A DNA stretch of 36,655 bases from positions 1 through 36,655 of the forward strand of contig WTJD01000006.1 in NCBI GenBank assembly GCA_011524975.1. The letters run 5' to 3'. A model generated the notes under the pieces. That model worked only from the letters and a program-made list of their open reading frames with translations, made no database searches and was not told the DNA's origin. Both the position numbers and the translations under genes were made by a program. The first letter of the stretch is position 1. Each line of letters opens with the position of its first letter. This DNA is from Lysobacterales bacterium (lineage in GTDB: Bacteria; Pseudomonadota; Gammaproteobacteria; Xanthomonadales; SZUA-36). Shown piece after piece: positions 1 through 7,792 of this stretch.

Positions 1-30
1 GGATTCATGTTTTACGCGATTTTTTCCGGG

Positions 31-66
31 TATAATGCGATTTGAAAATGAGAATAACTCTCATTT
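31..66 (+). promoter_or_regulatory. feo promoter -10 and Fur box
   Basis: A consensus -10 hexamer TATAAT lies at 31-36. Just downstream is a perfect inverted repeat, AAATGAGA (46-53) and TCTCATTT (59-66), with a 5-base spacer. The arms match the core of the Fur-box consensus (alternating ATGA/TCAT units). The placement over the expected transcription start fits iron-dependent repression of the ferrous iron genes that follow. No convincing -35 hexamer is visible at 16-18 bases, although the window begins close by. Fur binding is inferred from the palindrome and the downstream genes. Confidence 0.85.
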
Positions 67-102
67 ACTCCATCACCTGGACACTGGAGGACCTGGGACC
101 GA

Positions 103-339
103 ATGACCATAGCCGATCTCAAGCCGGGACAAACCGCCCGGATTCAATCCATTGACACACGTCTGCCCGGCGTTGTGCGTTTGATGGTGCTTGGGCTGGT
201 TGAAGGGGCGGACGTCCGCTTCCGCCACGCGGCCATCGGTGGCGACCCCCTCGAAGTCAGCGTATTCGGCGCCGCTATTTCCATCCGTAAGGAGCAGGCC
301 CGGCAGTTCCAGGTAGCGGGAGCATCCGCCCATGGCTAA
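103..339 (+). CDS. feoA: FeoA, ferrous iron transport accessory protein
   Basis: A 78-residue SH3-like FeoA protein, which in this family is a small cytoplasmic partner needed for full FeoB activity. The pattern fits: an N-terminal 'L..G..A.I' segment, then a central 'R.M.LGLVEGADV' segment and a C-terminal '.GDPLEVSVFG..I.IR' strand pair, at the usual length of about 75-85 residues. The ATG at 103 is preceded by GGAGG (86-90) at a rather long 12-base spacing. Its last codons overlap feoB by 8 bases, so the two are translationally coupled. The Fur box upstream points to iron-repressed expression. Confidence 0.95.
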   Translation: MTIADLKPGQTARIQSIDTRLPGVVRLMVLGLVEGADVRFRHAAIGGDPLEVSVFGAAISIRKEQARQFQVAGASAHG

Positions 340-2488
340 AGCCGACGAGGTCGGCGTTCCCATATCCCGGGTTGGTGTTCGCAGAGAGGCCCGCTCTTCC
401 ATCGCCATTATCGGCAACCCTAACTCTGGTAAAAGTACGCTTTTCAATCGCTTGACGGGGCTTCGTCAGACAACAGGTAACTACCCTGGCGTCACGGTCG
501 AGAAGCACACGGGCACCATTCAATTGGCACACACCGCGCTGAAACTGGTGGATCTGCCCGGCATCTACTGCCTGGGGGGACACTCGGCAGACGAGCGGAT
601 CGCCGTTGATGTCCTGCTGGGCCGCGTGGATGAATCAGACGCCCCATCCGGACTGCTGGTGGTGGTAGATGCCACCCACCTCTACCAGGGGCTCTACCTG
701 CTGGAACAGCTGCTGGAACTGCAGCTGCCGACCATTGTCGCCCTGACCATGCATGACCTGGCAACAGCCAATGGCGTCACCGTTGACGCCGCCGGGCTAA
801 GTGAGCAATTAGGCGGCGTCCCGGTTTTCCCGGTGTCCTCTATCACGGGGCACGGGATGGATGACCTGAAGCGGTCGCTGGAGGACATCGGCAAGGTCAG
901 TATGCCTGAGTATCCTTCCTCCTGGCCGGAACTCAGCCGGCGCGCCCAGCAACTGGCGGACGAAACCGGCGGCGAGCTGGTAAGGATCGACGTACTGCAG
1001 GGCCTGATTCATCATGGCAGCGCCCATGATTGCGACCTGGAGCGCGCCTTCGGCGAAGATCGGGTGCATGGCATTCGCAAGGAACTGTTTGGCGAAACAC
1101 CGCCACAGGCGGAAGAAGCCCGGCAACGCTATCGCTGGGTTCGAGAAGTCCTGGGAGAAACGCAGCACGATGCCGCGCTGATGGCAAAAATAGGTGCACG
1201 CCTAAGCGCCTGGATCAACCGTCCCTGGCCAGCCACCGTCCTGTTTTTCGGCGTCCTGATGTTGGTGTTCCAGGCGGTTTTTTCCTGGGCAACCCCACTC
1301 ATGGATCTGATTGACGGCGCCGCCATATCCCTCGGCGCCTGGATCAACGGGAGCTTGGGCGGCACCATGCTTGGCAGTTTTCTGGCGGACGGGATCATTG
1401 CCGGCGTGGGCAGCGTGCTGGTGTTTCTTCCACAGATTCTGATTCTCTTTGCCTTCATCATTGTTCTCGAAGACACCGGCTATCTGGCCCGCGCCGCCTT
1501 CCTGATGGATCGCGTGATGCGCTCGGTGGGTCTGTCCGGACAGTCCGTCATTCCCATGCTTTCCAGCTTCGCTTGCGCGGTGCCCGCTATCATGGCCACC
1601 CGGGTCATTCCCGACCGCCGCGATCGTTTCGCCACCATCCTGGCGGCACCCTTCATGACCTGCTCCGCCCGTCTTCCTATCTACGCCCTGATGATCGCAG
1701 CCTTCGTGCCTAACCAGGCCGTGGGCTGGTTCAACCTGCAGGGCCTGGTGTTATTTGGACTGTACCTTCTGGGAATTTTCGGCGGCCTCGTCACGGCCAG
1801 GCTGATGAAATCCTCGGCCCTGAAGGGGCCAAAACCACAGTTCATGCTGGCGCTGCCTGAGTTCAGGTGGCCCAACCTGCAAACCGTACTCATCAAGCTG
1901 ATGGCAAGGGCCAAGGTGTTCCTCAAGCGCGCGGGGACCGTGATATTCGCCGTCGCGGTCATCGTCTGGGCGCTGACCTATTTCCCCCGGCTCGACCCGG
2001 TGGATGCGGTTGAAACTCAAGCGGCTGCGGCCCAGGTGGATCCTGGTTCCCAGGAAAACGTGCTGATGGCCCAGCAGCTTTCGCAGAGCTGGCTGGGCCG
2101 CGCCGGGCAAGTCATTGAACCGGTGTTCCGCCCGTTGGGCTGGGATTGGCGGGTTTCGGCGGCAGTGATCGCCGGATTTCCCGCACGCGAGGTGGTGGTG
2201 GCCGTCATGGGCACCATATACGCGGCGGGATCGGAAGCAGATGAGGCCAGCCTGACGCGCAAGTTACGTGCCGCCGCCTGGCCAGATGGAAGCCCCATTT
2301 TTACCCTGCCCATGGTCCTCGGTATGCTGGTGTTCTATGCCTGGTGTCTGCAGTGCGCCGCCACCGTAGCGACCATCCGGCGCGAAACCAACAGCTGGCG
2401 ATGGCCCATATTCGCCTGGTCCTACATGACCGTCGTCGCATATCTCGGGGCGTTGCTGGTCTACCAGTTGGGGACACGACTGTTCTGA
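332..2488 (+). CDS. feoB: FeoB, ferrous iron permease with GTPase domain
   Basis: A 718-residue inner-membrane Fe(II) transporter with an N-terminal cytosolic G domain. G1 is GNPNSGKS at residues 28-35, G3 is DLPG near 74-77, and a G5-like SSITG follows the G4 position. G4 reads TMHD at 139-142 where the family usually has NxxD. The membrane half carries both FeoB gate motifs: the first contains 'ACAVPAIMATR' and the nearby 'PFMTCSARLP', and the second contains 'AGFPAREVV'. The C terminus ends in hydrophobic helices without a CxxC tail. The first 22 residues are a short extension compared with E. coli FeoB. The ATG at 332 overlaps feoA by 8 bases and has GGGAG at 318-322. No feoC follows. Confidence 0.97.
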   Translation: MAKADEVGVPISRVGVRREARSSIAIIGNPNSGKSTLFNRLTGLRQTTGNYPGVTVEKHTGTIQLAHTALKLVDLPGIYCLGGHSADERIAVDVLLGRVDESDAPSGLLVVVDATHLYQGLYLLEQLLELQLPTIVALTMHDLATANGVTVDAAGLSEQLGGVPVFPVSSITGHGMDDLKRSLEDIGKVSMPEYPSSWPELSRRAQQLADETGGELVRIDVLQGLIHHGSAHDCDLERAFGEDRVHGIRKELFGETPPQAEEARQRYRWVREVLGETQHDAALMAKIGARLSAWINRPWPATVLFFGVLMLVFQAVFSWATPLMDLIDGAAISLGAWINGSLGGTMLGSFLADGIIAGVGSVLVFLPQILILFAFIIVLEDTGYLARAAFLMDRVMRSVGLSGQSVIPMLSSFACAVPAIMATRVIPDRRDRFATILAAPFMTCSARLPIYALMIAAFVPNQAVGWFNLQGLVLFGLYLLGIFGGLVTARLMKSSALKGPKPQFMLALPEFRWPNLQTVLIKLMARAKVFLKRAGTVIFAVAVIVWALTYFPRLDPVDAVETQAAAAQVDPGSQENVLMAQQLSQSWLGRAGQVIEPVFRPLGWDWRVSAAVIAGFPAREVVVAVMGTIYAAGSEADEASLTRKLRAAAWPDGSPIFTLPMVLGMLVFYAWCLQCAATVATIRRETNSWRWPIFAWSYMTVVAYLGALLVYQLGTRLF

Positions 2489-2513
2489 ATCCACAGCCAC
2501 AAGCGCTCGCAAG

Positions 2514-4577
2514 ATGACGTACCCTGAGCCACCACGTGCCAGGAAAGCCCCGGTTTCCCTGTCCCGGCACGGCCATACCCGCATCGATGAGTACAGCTGG
2601 CTCCGAGACGACCGTCGTGAAGACCCGGATGTTCTGACTCATCTCCGAGCCGAGAACCGCTGGTTTGAGCAGACCATGGCGGATACGGCTGAGTTGCAGA
2701 ATCAACTGTATGAGGAAATGATCGGCAGGCTGGATCCGGATGACTCGAGCGTGCCGTTCCTGAAGCGAGGTTACTGGTACTACTACCGCTATGAACCGGG
2801 TCTCGAATACGCCATCCATGCCCGAAAAAAGGGAACACTGGATGCGCCCGAGGAGGTGCTGCTGAATGGTAACGAGCGCGCTGAGGGCCACGCTTTCTAC
2901 CGCCTGGGCAACCTGGAAGTCAGTGACGACCACCGCTTCATTGCCATTGCAGAGGACACCCTCAGCCGCGGGCAGCATGAGGTTCGCGTCTTCGACACCC
3001 GCGATGCTGCGTTTTTGCCGGAAGTCGTGGAGAACGCCTCATCTTCCCTGGCCTGGTCAGAATGCGGACATTATCTTTTCTACTTGCTCAAGCACCCCGA
3101 TACCCTGCTGGCCTATCGGGTGATGCGCCACAGGCTGGGCACCGACCCGGCCACAGATACCCTGGTCTATGAAGAGCAGGACAATCGCTTTTATAACGCC
3201 CTGTGGCGCAGCCGTTCCGGCAGTTTCATCATGCTGGGCCATCACAGCACGGACACCACGGAGGTGCAATTGTTGCGCGCTGATGACCCATTGGGGACTT
3301 TTCAGCCCTTCCTGGCCCGAATGACCGGCCATGAATATGACATTGACCATGCAGCTGGCCGGTTTTTTGTGAGAAGCAACTGGGAGGCTCCGAATTTCAA
3401 GGTGATGTCGACCACCGAGGCCCACTCCATAGACATGGAGCGTTGGCGCGAGTGGATCGGCCATCGCCGGGATGCCATGGTTTCTGAAATCCTTGCCTTC
3501 GATGACTGGCTGGTGGTGGCGGAACGCAAAGACGGCCTGCGCGCCCTGCGTATCGTCCGCCTCGACAACGGGGAGGACCGCTATTTGGAGGGCACAGAGA
3601 CACCGGCTGTCCTGTGGCCCGCGGACAATCACTCCACGGATACCCGAAAGCTCCGATACGGGTACTCCTCGCTGGTCACACCCAGCCAGGTGTGGGAAGT
3701 CGACCTCGAGAACCATGAGAAAAAGCTGCTCAAGCAAGACAGCGTACTGGGCGGTTATGACCCCAAACATTATCGGACCCGCCGACTATTCTGTACGGCC
3801 CGCGACGGCACGCGCATTCCCGTGTCCTGTGTTCACCACCGCAATACGCATCTCGACGGCCGTGCGCCTGCCCTGGTCTACGCCTATGGCTCCTATGGCG
3901 CCTCGATGGACGCCTGGTTCAGAAATTCCATCATCAGTTTGCTGGACCGTGGTTTCATCTATCTGATCGCGCATGTTCGAGGCGGCCAGGAACTGGGCCG
4001 TGACTGGTACGAACAAGGGCGCCAGATGAACAAATGGAATACTTTCCATGACTTCATCGACGTCACGCGCGAGCTTCAGGATTCAGGCAGAATCGACCCG
4101 GACCGGACTTACGCCATGGGCGGATCCGCAGGCGGCCTGTTGATGGGGGTTGTCATCAATGAGGCTCCCGAGTGCTTTCACGGGGTCATTGCCGCCGTAC
4201 CGTTTGTGGATGTGGTCACCACCATGCTCGACGACTCCATCCCGCTGACCACGGGAGAATTCGACGAATGGGGAAATCCGAACGAGCAGGATGCTTATCG
4301 CTACATGTTGTCCTACTCACCCTACGACCAGGTGAAGGAACAGGACTACCCACACCTAATGGTTACCACCGGATTGCATGACTCCCAGGTTCAGTACTGG
4401 GAGCCAGCCAAGTGGGTAGCTCGACTGAGAGACAGGCGCACGAACCACGGGCGCCTGATTTTGCGGACAGACATGGATGCAGGCCACGGTGGCGCCTCAG
4501 GGCGTTATCGTCAGTACCGAGAAGTATCAGAGGAATTCGCTTTCCTGCTGGATTTGGCCAGCAACACCAGTCCTTAG
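2514..4577 (+). CDS. ptrB: Oligopeptidase B (prolyl oligopeptidase family S9A)
   Basis: A 687-residue cytoplasmic serine peptidase that cleaves short peptides after Arg/Lys, almost the same length as E. coli PtrB. An N-terminal beta-propeller (about residues 75-405) precedes an alpha/beta-hydrolase domain. The nucleophile motif GGSAGG places the catalytic Ser at 538; Asp623 lies in 'GLHDSQVQYWEP' and His658 in 'DAGHGGASGR'. The segment 'TTGEFDEWGNP' carries the acidic residues that give oligopeptidase B its dibasic preference, which separates it from prolyl oligopeptidase. There is no signal peptide. It starts 25 bases after feoB on the same strand with no terminator between, so it may be cotranscribed with feoAB. 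The Shine-Dalgarno sequence is poor. Confidence 0.96.
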   Translation: MTYPEPPRARKAPVSLSRHGHTRIDEYSWLRDDRREDPDVLTHLRAENRWFEQTMADTAELQNQLYEEMIGRLDPDDSSVPFLKRGYWYYYRYEPGLEYAIHARKKGTLDAPEEVLLNGNERAEGHAFYRLGNLEVSDDHRFIAIAEDTLSRGQHEVRVFDTRDAAFLPEVVENASSSLAWSECGHYLFYLLKHPDTLLAYRVMRHRLGTDPATDTLVYEEQDNRFYNALWRSRSGSFIMLGHHSTDTTEVQLLRADDPLGTFQPFLARMTGHEYDIDHAAGRFFVRSNWEAPNFKVMSTTEAHSIDMERWREWIGHRRDAMVSEILAFDDWLVVAERKDGLRALRIVRLDNGEDRYLEGTETPAVLWPADNHSTDTRKLRYGYSSLVTPSQVWEVDLENHEKKLLKQDSVLGGYDPKHYRTRRLFCTARDGTRIPVSCVHHRNTHLDGRAPALVYAYGSYGASMDAWFRNSIISLLDRGFIYLIAHVRGGQELGRDWYEQGRQMNKWNTFHDFIDVTRELQDSGRIDPDRTYAMGGSAGGLLMGVVINEAPECFHGVIAAVPFVDVVTTMLDDSIPLTTGEFDEWGNPNEQDAYRYMLSYSPYDQVKEQDYPHLMVTTGLHDSQVQYWEPAKWVARLRDRRTNHGRLILRTDMDAGHGGASGRYRQYREVSEEFAFLLDLASNTSP

Positions 4578-4586
4578 CGGCCCTAC

Positions 4587-4614
4587 AAAAAAAGCCCGGC
4601 ATGGCCGGGCTTTT
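4587..4614. terminator. Bidirectional terminator between ptrB and rplQ
   Basis: A perfect 10-bp stem, AAAGCCCGGC (4591-4600) and GCCGGGCTTT (4604-4613), encloses the loop ATG. TTTT follows on the plus strand and the A-run at 4587-4593 gives a T-run on the minus strand. It sits 9 bases after the ptrB stop and 18 bases beyond the rplQ stop, so one hairpin can end both convergent transcripts. Confidence 0.93.
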
Positions 4615-4632
4615 CATGGGATGTTGGACGGA

Positions 4633-5022
4633 TCAGGCTTCGTCTTCTGCGAAGTCATCCTCGCGGGGGCGGCCGACCAGTTCGACATAGGCCATGGGCG
4701 CCTTGTCACCAGGCCTGTGACCACATTTGAGGATGCGCAGATAGCCACCCGGGCGCGTGTTGTAGCGCGGCCCCAGTTCCTCGAACAGCTTGCCCACAGC
4801 TTCTTTGTCACGCAGGCGGTCGAAAGCCCGCCGACGATGGTCGACACTGTCCGTTTTGGCCAGTGTGATCAGCGGCTCGGCAACCCGACGCAGCTCTTTC
4901 GCACGCGGGAGCGTGGTTTTGATGATTTCATGCCGAAACAGCGAAGCCGCCATGTTGCGAAACATGGCCTTACGGTGCGCGCTGTTCATGTTGAGCTTTC
5001 GCCCTGATTTTAAATGACGCAT
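4633..5022 (-). CDS. rplQ: 50S ribosomal protein L17
   Basis: A 129-residue bacterial L17, a large-subunit protein near the peptide exit tunnel. The N terminus '[20 protein letters not shown]' and the following 'NMAASLF.HE.I.TT' are diagnostic. The C-terminal tail beyond about residue 115 is acidic ('[13 protein letters not shown]') and varies within the family. It is the last gene of the alpha operon, 23 bases after rpoA, and is followed by the bidirectional terminator. The order rpsM-rpsK-rpsD-rpoA-rplQ is the standard bacterial arrangement. Confidence 0.98.
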   Translation of the reverse strand: MRHLKSGRKLNMNSAHRKAMFRNMAASLFRHEIIKTTLPRAKELRRVAEPLITLAKTDSVDHRRRAFDRLRDKEAVGKLFEELGPRYNTRPGGYLRILKCGHRPGDKAPMAYVELVGRPREDDFAEDEA

Positions 5023-5045
5023 TTCTTATTCCGCCTGTATACCGT

Positions 5046-6032
5046 TCAGACGTCCGCCAGAATTTCTGGCGGCCAGTTTTCCAGTTTCATGCCCAGCGAC
5101 AGATCATGCTGCGCCAGTACATCCTTGATTTCCGTCAGCGACTTCTTACCCAGGTTGGGCGTCTTCAGCAGTTCCACTTCCGTGCGCTGCACAAGGTCGC
5201 CAATATAAAGAATGCTCTCAGCCTTCAGGCAGTTCGCGGAACGCACGGTGAGTTCGAGATCATCGATCGGCCGCAGAAGAACGGGATCAATTTCCTGCGA
5301 CTTGGCTTCCTGCACCTCTTCGGTGCGCGCCTGGAAGTCAACGAAGACCGACAGTTGGTCTGCCAAAATATTGGCGGCGAGCTTGACCGATTCTTCGCAG
5401 TCGATGGTGCCATTGGTTTCAATATCCAGCACCAGTTTGTCGAGGTTGGTCCGCTGTTCGACACGCGCTGCTTCCACGGCGTAAGCCACTTTTCGCACGG
5501 GGCAGAATGAGGCGTCCAGCATCAGTCGCCCAATCGGGCGGGTTTCCTGCTCACCAATGTTGAGGCGGGTAGCCGGTTGATAACCCACCCCGCGCACCAC
5601 CTTCAGGCGCATGTTGATGCTGCCGTCTTTGGTCAGGTTGCAAATGACATGATCCGGGTTGACGACTTCTACATCGTGGTCAACCTGGATATCACTTGCG
5701 GTAACGACGCCCTGGCCCGACTTGCTCAGTGTCAGGGTGGCTTCTTCGCGCTCGTGCATGCGCAGCGCGACGCCCTTCAGGTTGAGCAGGACTTCAATGA
5801 TGTCTTCCTGCAAACCCTCCACGGCGGTGTATTCGTGCAGGACGCCATCGATTTCGACTTCAACGATGGCATAGCCGGGGATGGAGGACAGCAATACACG
5901 ACGCAGGGCGTTACCCAGCGTGTGCCCAAAGCCCCGCTCCAGCGGCTCCAATGCGATTTTGGCCCGGTTGGGATTAATGGCGTCGACACCGACCGCGGTC
6001 GGCTTCAGCATGTTTTGTATCACACCCATCAT
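5046..6032 (-). CDS. rpoA: RNA polymerase alpha subunit
   Basis: A 328-residue alpha subunit, one residue shorter than in E. coli. The N-terminal domain, which dimerises and assembles beta and beta', has the motif '[17 protein letters not shown]' near residues 32-48. After a linker, the C-terminal domain retains '[10 protein letters not shown]' (the UP-element contact arginine is near residue 264) and '[11 protein letters not shown]'. Two ATG codons lie in tandem (6030-6032 and 6027-6029). GAGGAA lies 6 bases before the first and 9 before the second, so either could serve. It lies 63 bases after rpsD in the alpha operon. Confidence 0.98.
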   Translation of the reverse strand: MMGVIQNMLKPTAVGVDAINPNRAKIALEPLERGFGHTLGNALRRVLLSSIPGYAIVEVEIDGVLHEYTAVEGLQEDIIEVLLNLKGVALRMHEREEATLTLSKSGQGVVTASDIQVDHDVEVVNPDHVICNLTKDGSINMRLKVVRGVGYQPATRLNIGEQETRPIGRLMLDASFCPVRKVAYAVEAARVEQRTNLDKLVLDIETNGTIDCEESVKLAANILADQLSVFVDFQARTEEVQEAKSQEIDPVLLRPIDDLELTVRSANCLKAESILYIGDLVQRTEVELLKTPNLGKKSLTEIKDVLAQHDLSLGMKLENWPPEILADV

Positions 6033-6095
6033 GGGATGTTCCTCACCAATTCAGCAGTTAATCGTGACGCACCTCAACGAGGCGCGCTGCAGGGA

Positions 6096-6722
6096 TTATT
6101 TCGAGTAAAGCTCGACAATCAGGTTTTCGTTGATCTCCGGCGGGAGCTCATCGCGGTCCGGATGGGCCTTGAACTCACCTTCGAGCTTGGTGGAATCAAC
6201 GTCCACCCACGGTGCGACAAGATCCATTTCCTGGCTCAGCGTGACGGCTTCCTTGACCCGCAGCTGGTTCTTCGCCTTTTCGCGAATGGCCACGGTATCG
6301 CCCGGGCGAACCTGGTAGGAAGGAATGTTCACCAGCTGACCATTCACTGAAATGGCCTTGTGAGACACCATCTGACGCGCCTGGGCGCGAGTGACGGCAA
6401 AACCCATGCGGAAGACGACGTTATCCAGCCTGCCCTCCAGCAAACGGAGCAGGTTTTCGCCGGTGGCGCCCTTTTGCTGCGCCGCCGCCTTGTAGTAATT
6501 GCGGAACTGCTTTTCCAGGATGCCGTAAATACGGCGTACCTTCTGCTTTTCACGCAACTGCAGGGCATAGTCTGAAAGGCGCTGACGCCGGGTGGCGCCA
6601 TGCTGTCCGGGCGGCTGAGTCAGTTTGCACTTGGACTCCAGTCCACGCGCGGGGGATTTCAGCCCCAAATCGGTGCCTTCACGCCTGGAAAGCTTGCAGG
6701 TTGGTCCTGTGTATCTTGCCAT
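6096..6722 (-). CDS. rpsD: 30S ribosomal protein S4
   Basis: A 208-residue S4, a primary 16S rRNA-binding protein that helps start 30S assembly. In many bacteria it also represses its own operon by binding the leader before rpsM. The N terminus '[19 protein letters not shown]' and the RNA-binding S4 domain ('[21 protein letters not shown]') are clear, and it ends in 'IVELYSK'. It is only 12 bases after rpsK. A candidate target for S4 autoregulation is annotated at 7500-7544. Confidence 0.98.
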   Translation of the reverse strand: MARYTGPTCKLSRREGTDLGLKSPARGLESKCKLTQPPGQHGATRRQRLSDYALQLREKQKVRRIYGILEKQFRNYYKAAAQQKGATGENLLRLLEGRLDNVVFRMGFAVTRAQARQMVSHKAISVNGQLVNIPSYQVRPGDTVAIREKAKNQLRVKEAVTLSQEMDLVAPWVDVDSTKLEGEFKAHPDRDELPPEINENLIVELYSK

Positions 6723-6734
6723 GATTCTGTTTCC

Positions 6735-7124
6735 TTAAACGCGACGCTTTTTAGGCGGACGGCAGCCGTTATGCGGTATCGGCGTCACGTCGATGATGTT
6801 CGTAATCTTGTAACCCAGCGCATTGAGCGCGCGGACGGACGATTCACGTCCGGGTCCCGGCCCCTTGACCCTGACTTCAAGGTTCTTCAGGCCATATTCC
6901 ATGGCCGTGCGACCGGCAGCTTCGGCTGCCACCTGGGCCGCAAAAGGCGTGGATTTCCGCGATCCGCGAAACCCGGCCCCGCCCGAGGTAGCCCAGGAAA
7001 GCACGTTGCCCTGGCGATCACTCAAGGTGATGATGGTGTTGTTGAAAGAGGCATGCACGTGGGCGATGCCATCGACCACTGTCTTTTTGACCTTCTTTCT
7101 CGCTTTGGTCTTGGGTTTAGCCAT
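6735..7124 (-). CDS. rpsK: 30S ribosomal protein S11
   Basis: A 129-residue S11, part of the 30S platform near the mRNA exit channel. After a basic N terminus ('[14 protein letters not shown]'), diagnostic segments are '[17 protein letters not shown]', '[14 protein letters not shown]' and the C-terminal '[16 protein letters not shown]'. The length matches E. coli exactly. It lies 18 bases after rpsM and 12 bases before rpsD. Confidence 0.98.
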   Translation of the reverse strand: MAKPKTKARKKVKKTVVDGIAHVHASFNNTIITLSDRQGNVLSWATSGGAGFRGSRKSTPFAAQVAAEAAGRTAMEYGLKNLEVRVKGPGPGRESSVRALNALGYKITNIIDVTPIPHNGCRPPKKRRV

Positions 7125-7142
7125 CTTATGATCTGCCTGCTG

Positions 7143-7499
7143 TTAACGCTTGATGGGTCGGCGCGGGCCCTTCCGGGTCCGTGCATTGGTCTTGGTTCGC
7201 TGACCGCGCACGGGCAAACCCCGGCGGTGGCGCAAACCACGGTAGCACCCGAGGTCCATCAGGCGCTTGATGTTCATGGCCACTTCTCGGCGCAAGTCGC
7301 CTTCGACGGAAAACGTGCCCACCTGGGCGCGAATGCTTTCCACTTCAGGTTCACTCAGGTCCCGGATCTTGGTGTCCGGGCTGACGCCTGCGGCTTCGCA
7401 AATCTGCAAAGCCCGCGTACGGCCGATGCCGTATATTCCGGTCAGAGCCACCCAGGTATGTTTCTGGATGGGCAAATTGACTCCCGCGATGCGAGCCAT
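7143..7499 (-). CDS. rpsM: 30S ribosomal protein S13
   Basis: A 118-residue S13 from the 30S head, which contacts the 50S subunit and P-site tRNA. It begins '[10 protein letters not shown]' and has the helix-hairpin-helix region '[10 protein letters not shown]' and the basic tail '[15 protein letters not shown]'. It is the first gene of the alpha operon. The start is supported by AGGAG at 7508-7512, 8 bases upstream. A promoter and a folded leader lie between it and rpmJ. Confidence 0.98.
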   Translation of the reverse strand: MARIAGVNLPIQKHTWVALTGIYGIGRTRALQICEAAGVSPDTKIRDLSEPEVESIRAQVGTFSVEGDLRREVAMNIKRLMDLGCYRGLRHRRGLPVRGQRTKTNARTRKGPRRPIKR

Positions 7500-7544
7500 T
7501 CTACTTACTCCTGCTAGTCGTTCGGCTGTCCGAAAGTAAACAGC
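7500..7544 (-). promoter_or_regulatory. Alpha operon leader, candidate S4-binding pseudoknot
   Basis: Read on the minus strand, the short leader contains three interlocking complementary pairs: GCTGT (7544-7540) with ACAGC (7529-7525); TTCGG (7534-7530) with CCGAA (7525-7521), sharing one base with the first helix; and TTACT (7539-7535) with AGTAA (7509-7505), which runs into the Shine-Dalgarno AGGAG. The order a-c-b-a'-b'-c' is that of a nested pseudoknot. In E. coli, S4 represses this operon by binding a nested pseudoknot over the rpsM start region. The pairings are visible; S4 binding is inferred. Confidence 0.55.
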
Positions 7545-7546
7545 GC

Positions 7547-7574
7547 ATTATATCGAAACCACACTGCCTGTTAA
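7547..7574 (-). promoter_or_regulatory. Alpha operon promoter
   Basis: On the minus strand a -35 hexamer TTAACA (7574-7569, five of six consensus bases) and a perfect -10 TATAAT (7552-7547) are 16 bases apart. The site lies in the 94-base gap between rpmJ and rpsM, where E. coli has its alpha operon promoter. Transcription would start about 40 bases before rpsM. No terminator separates rpmJ from it, so readthrough from spc is also possible. Confidence 0.82.
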
Positions 7575-7593
7575 AGGCCAAACGCACCCGGGA

Positions 7594-7707
7594 TTAACCC
7601 TGGCGCTGCTTGTGCCTCTTCTCGCTGCAAATCACGTACACGACACCCTTGCGCCGTACGATCTTGCAATTGCGGCAGATTTTCTTTACTGAAGCCTGCA
7701 CCTTCAT
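7594..7707 (-). CDS. rpmJ: 50S ribosomal protein L36 (zinc-binding form)
   Basis: A 37-residue L36, the smallest large-subunit protein. It starts '[15 protein letters not shown]' and ends 'HKQRQG' before a TAA at 7596-7594. Cys11, Cys14, Cys27 and His32 form the zinc ribbon, so this is the C+ paralogue rather than the zinc-free version made under zinc starvation. A GAGGAG-type Shine-Dalgarno sequence lies just upstream of the ATG. Its place directly after secY, at the end of the spc operon, is the usual one. Confidence 0.97.
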   Translation of the reverse strand: MKVQASVKKICRNCKIVRRKGVVYVICSEKRHKQRQG

Positions 7708-7763
7708 GGTCGGTCTCCTCAGATCTGTTGGCGCTCCAGGCCATGCCTGTCGCACCGGGTTTT

Positions 7764-7781
7764 GGCGGCCATGATGCCGCC
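7764..7781 (-). other. Stem-loop between secY and rpmJ
   Basis: GGCGGC (7764-7769) and GCCGCC (7776-7781) form a 6-bp stem with a 6-base loop, 12 bases after the secY stop. No T-run follows on the minus strand, so it is not a convincing terminator. It may protect the upstream message or space the two genes. Confidence 0.4.
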
Positions 7782-7792
7782 TTCACTTTCCG

